A stretch of 6,264 bases of DNA from a bacterium (lineage in GTDB: Bacteria > Krumholzibacteriota > Krumholzibacteriia > LZORAL124-64-63): the NCBI GenBank assembly GCA_030635025.1, contig DAOVZQ010000161.1:1-6264 (forward strand), read 5' to 3'. Shown here one piece after another: positions 5,391 to 6,264 of this stretch. The notes below the pieces were generated by a model. That model did not search any database. It saw only the letters and a program-made list of their open reading frames with translations, and had not been told where the DNA came from. The translations under genes and the position numbers were made by a program. Positions within the stretch are counted from its first letter, which is position 1. Every line of letters starts with the position of its first letter.

Positions 5391-6264
5391 GCAACGCCAG
5401 TTGGTGGACTCGTGCGCAGGCCGCCCTGCCCGGAGGCGTGAACTCGCCGGTGCGGGCCTTCAAGTCGGTACCCGGGGATCCGGTGTTTTTCAAGTCGGCC
5501 AAAGGGGCGCACTTCACCGACGAGGACGGGCGCGAGTACATCGACTATTGCCAGAGCTGGGGCCCGATGATCCTGGGCCACGCCGATCCGGACGTGCAGG
5601 CGGCCATCGAAGAGGCCGTGCGCGAGGGATGCAGCTTCGGGGCGCCGAGTCGTCGCGAGGTGTTGTTGGGCGAGGCTATTTTGGAACGGCTGGAAGTCTT
5701 CGAGCGCGTGCGCTTCGTAAGCTCGGGCACAGAAGCGGTCATGAGCGCAATTCGATTGGCGCGCGGGTTCACCGGACGCGACAAGATCGCCAAGTTCGCC
5801 GGTTGTTACCACGGACACGCGGACCACTTGCTGGTGGAAGCCGGCAGCGGGCTGGCCACGTTCGGGACGCCGAGCAGTGGCGGCGTGCCGGCTGATTTCT
5901 CCAAACACACGGCCGTGTTGCCGCTGGCTGATCCCGGGGCGTTGAAGACCTTCTTCGCCGAGCATGGCGACGACCTGGCCTGTCTGATCATCGAGCCGAT
6001 TCCGGCCAACGCCGGCCTGCTCGTGCAGACGCCCGAGTTCCTGCAGCTCTGTCGCGAATTGACGACCAAGCACGGCGCCCTGTTGATCTTCGACGAAGTG
6101 ATCACCGGCTTCCGTGTCGGCGCGTCCGGCGCCGCGCCCGTGCTGGGCATCACCCCGGACATGGGCACCTACGGCAAGATCATGGGCGGCGGTTTCCCCG
6201 TCGGTGCCTACGCCACGACGAGCGAAATCATGGCCCATATCTCTCCCCTCGGCCCGGTGTACCA
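5387..6264 (+). CDS. hemL: Glutamate-1-semialdehyde 2,1-aminomutase, N-terminal part (runs off the window)
   Basis: PLP enzyme that moves the amino group of glutamate-1-semialdehyde to give 5-aminolevulinate, the last step of the C5 route. 292 codons are visible of a family length of about 425-430, with no stop before the right edge. Motifs: 'LPGGVNSPVRAFKSV' (the family N-terminal signature), 'SSGTEAVMSAIRLAR' (112-126; phosphate-binding SGTEA), 'CYHGHAD' with the PLP-stacking Tyr141, the flexible loop 'GSGLATFGTPSSGG', 'FDEVITGFRV' with Asp236 facing the PLP nitrogen, and 'YGKIMGGGFPVGAY' with the Schiff-base Lys264. These sit at a constant offset of 9 from Synechococcus Tyr150, Asp245 and Lys273 (numbers from memory). 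The start ATG overlaps the hemB stop as ATGA. The product feeds HemB directly, so the operon encodes consecutive steps from GSA to uroporphyrinogen III. Related class-III aminotransferases are excluded by the GSA-specific N terminus and loop. Confidence 0.95.
   Translation, partial: MSNASWWTRAQAALPGGVNSPVRAFKSVPGDPVFFKSAKGAHFTDEDGREYIDYCQSWGPMILGHADPDVQAAIEEAVREGCSFGAPSRREVLLGEAILERLEVFERVRFVSSGTEAVMSAIRLARGFTGRDKIAKFAGCYHGHADHLLVEAGSGLATFGTPSSGGVPADFSKHTAVLPLADPGALKTFFAEHGDDLACLIIEPIPANAGLLVQTPEFLQLCRELTTKHGALLIFDEVITGFRVGASGAAPVLGITPDMGTYGKIMGGGFPVGAYATTSEIMAHISPLGPVY

Noticed and set aside
5348..6238. A 296-codon minus-strand open frame opposite hemL
   Set aside because: The + strand frame from 5387 encodes a clear HemL that stays open to the window edge; the minus frame has no family signature.

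Overview
The window is GC-rich bacterial DNA, gene-dense, with three transcription units: the 3' end of a PhoU-like gene (+), one long secreted beta-propeller gene (-), and a four-gene haem/tetrapyrrole operon (+) whose last gene runs off the right edge. Host guess (inference): the secreted protein ends in a 'SPNPFNPST...YDLLGR...GVYLARM' FlgD-like/type IX-style C-terminal domain. That domain type is abundant in FCB-group and neighbouring candidate phyla (Krumholzibacteriota, Eisenbacteria, Latescibacterota, Fibrobacterota-like lineages). Together with the high GC and the C5-type haem pathway, this suggests an uncultured member of that broad group. No 16S or other marker is present to confirm it.

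Layout. 1-263: C-terminal 87 codons of a PhoU/DUF47-like protein. 264-327: short convergent intergenic region holding a GC-rich hairpin followed by a T-rich run on the + strand, probably a terminator. 328-2520 (-): a secreted protein of about 730 residues built from some 14 LVIVD-type repeats (enough for two seven-bladed propellers) and a C-terminal FlgD-like sorting domain. 2521-2740: divergent promoter region with one sigma70-like promoter candidate for each direction and a perfect 10-bp palindrome between them. 2741-3688 hemC, 3685-4407 hemD, 4410-5390 hemB and 5387-end hemL (partial).

The hem genes are packed with overlaps or a 2-base gap and are almost certainly one translationally coupled operon. 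HemL makes 5-aminolevulinate from glutamate-1-semialdehyde, HemB condenses two ALA to porphobilinogen, HemC polymerises four PBG to hydroxymethylbilane, and HemD closes the ring to uroporphyrinogen III. HemL implies the C5 (glutamyl-tRNA) route. The hemA gene that often heads such operons is not immediately upstream; the position is taken by the divergent promoter region. Catalytic residues are intact in HemC, HemB and the visible part of HemL.

I see no mobile element, CRISPR array, tRNA/rRNA, phage or defence module, and no convincing undescribed system. The points most worth a second look are the 14-repeat architecture of the secreted protein and the palindrome between the divergent promoters.
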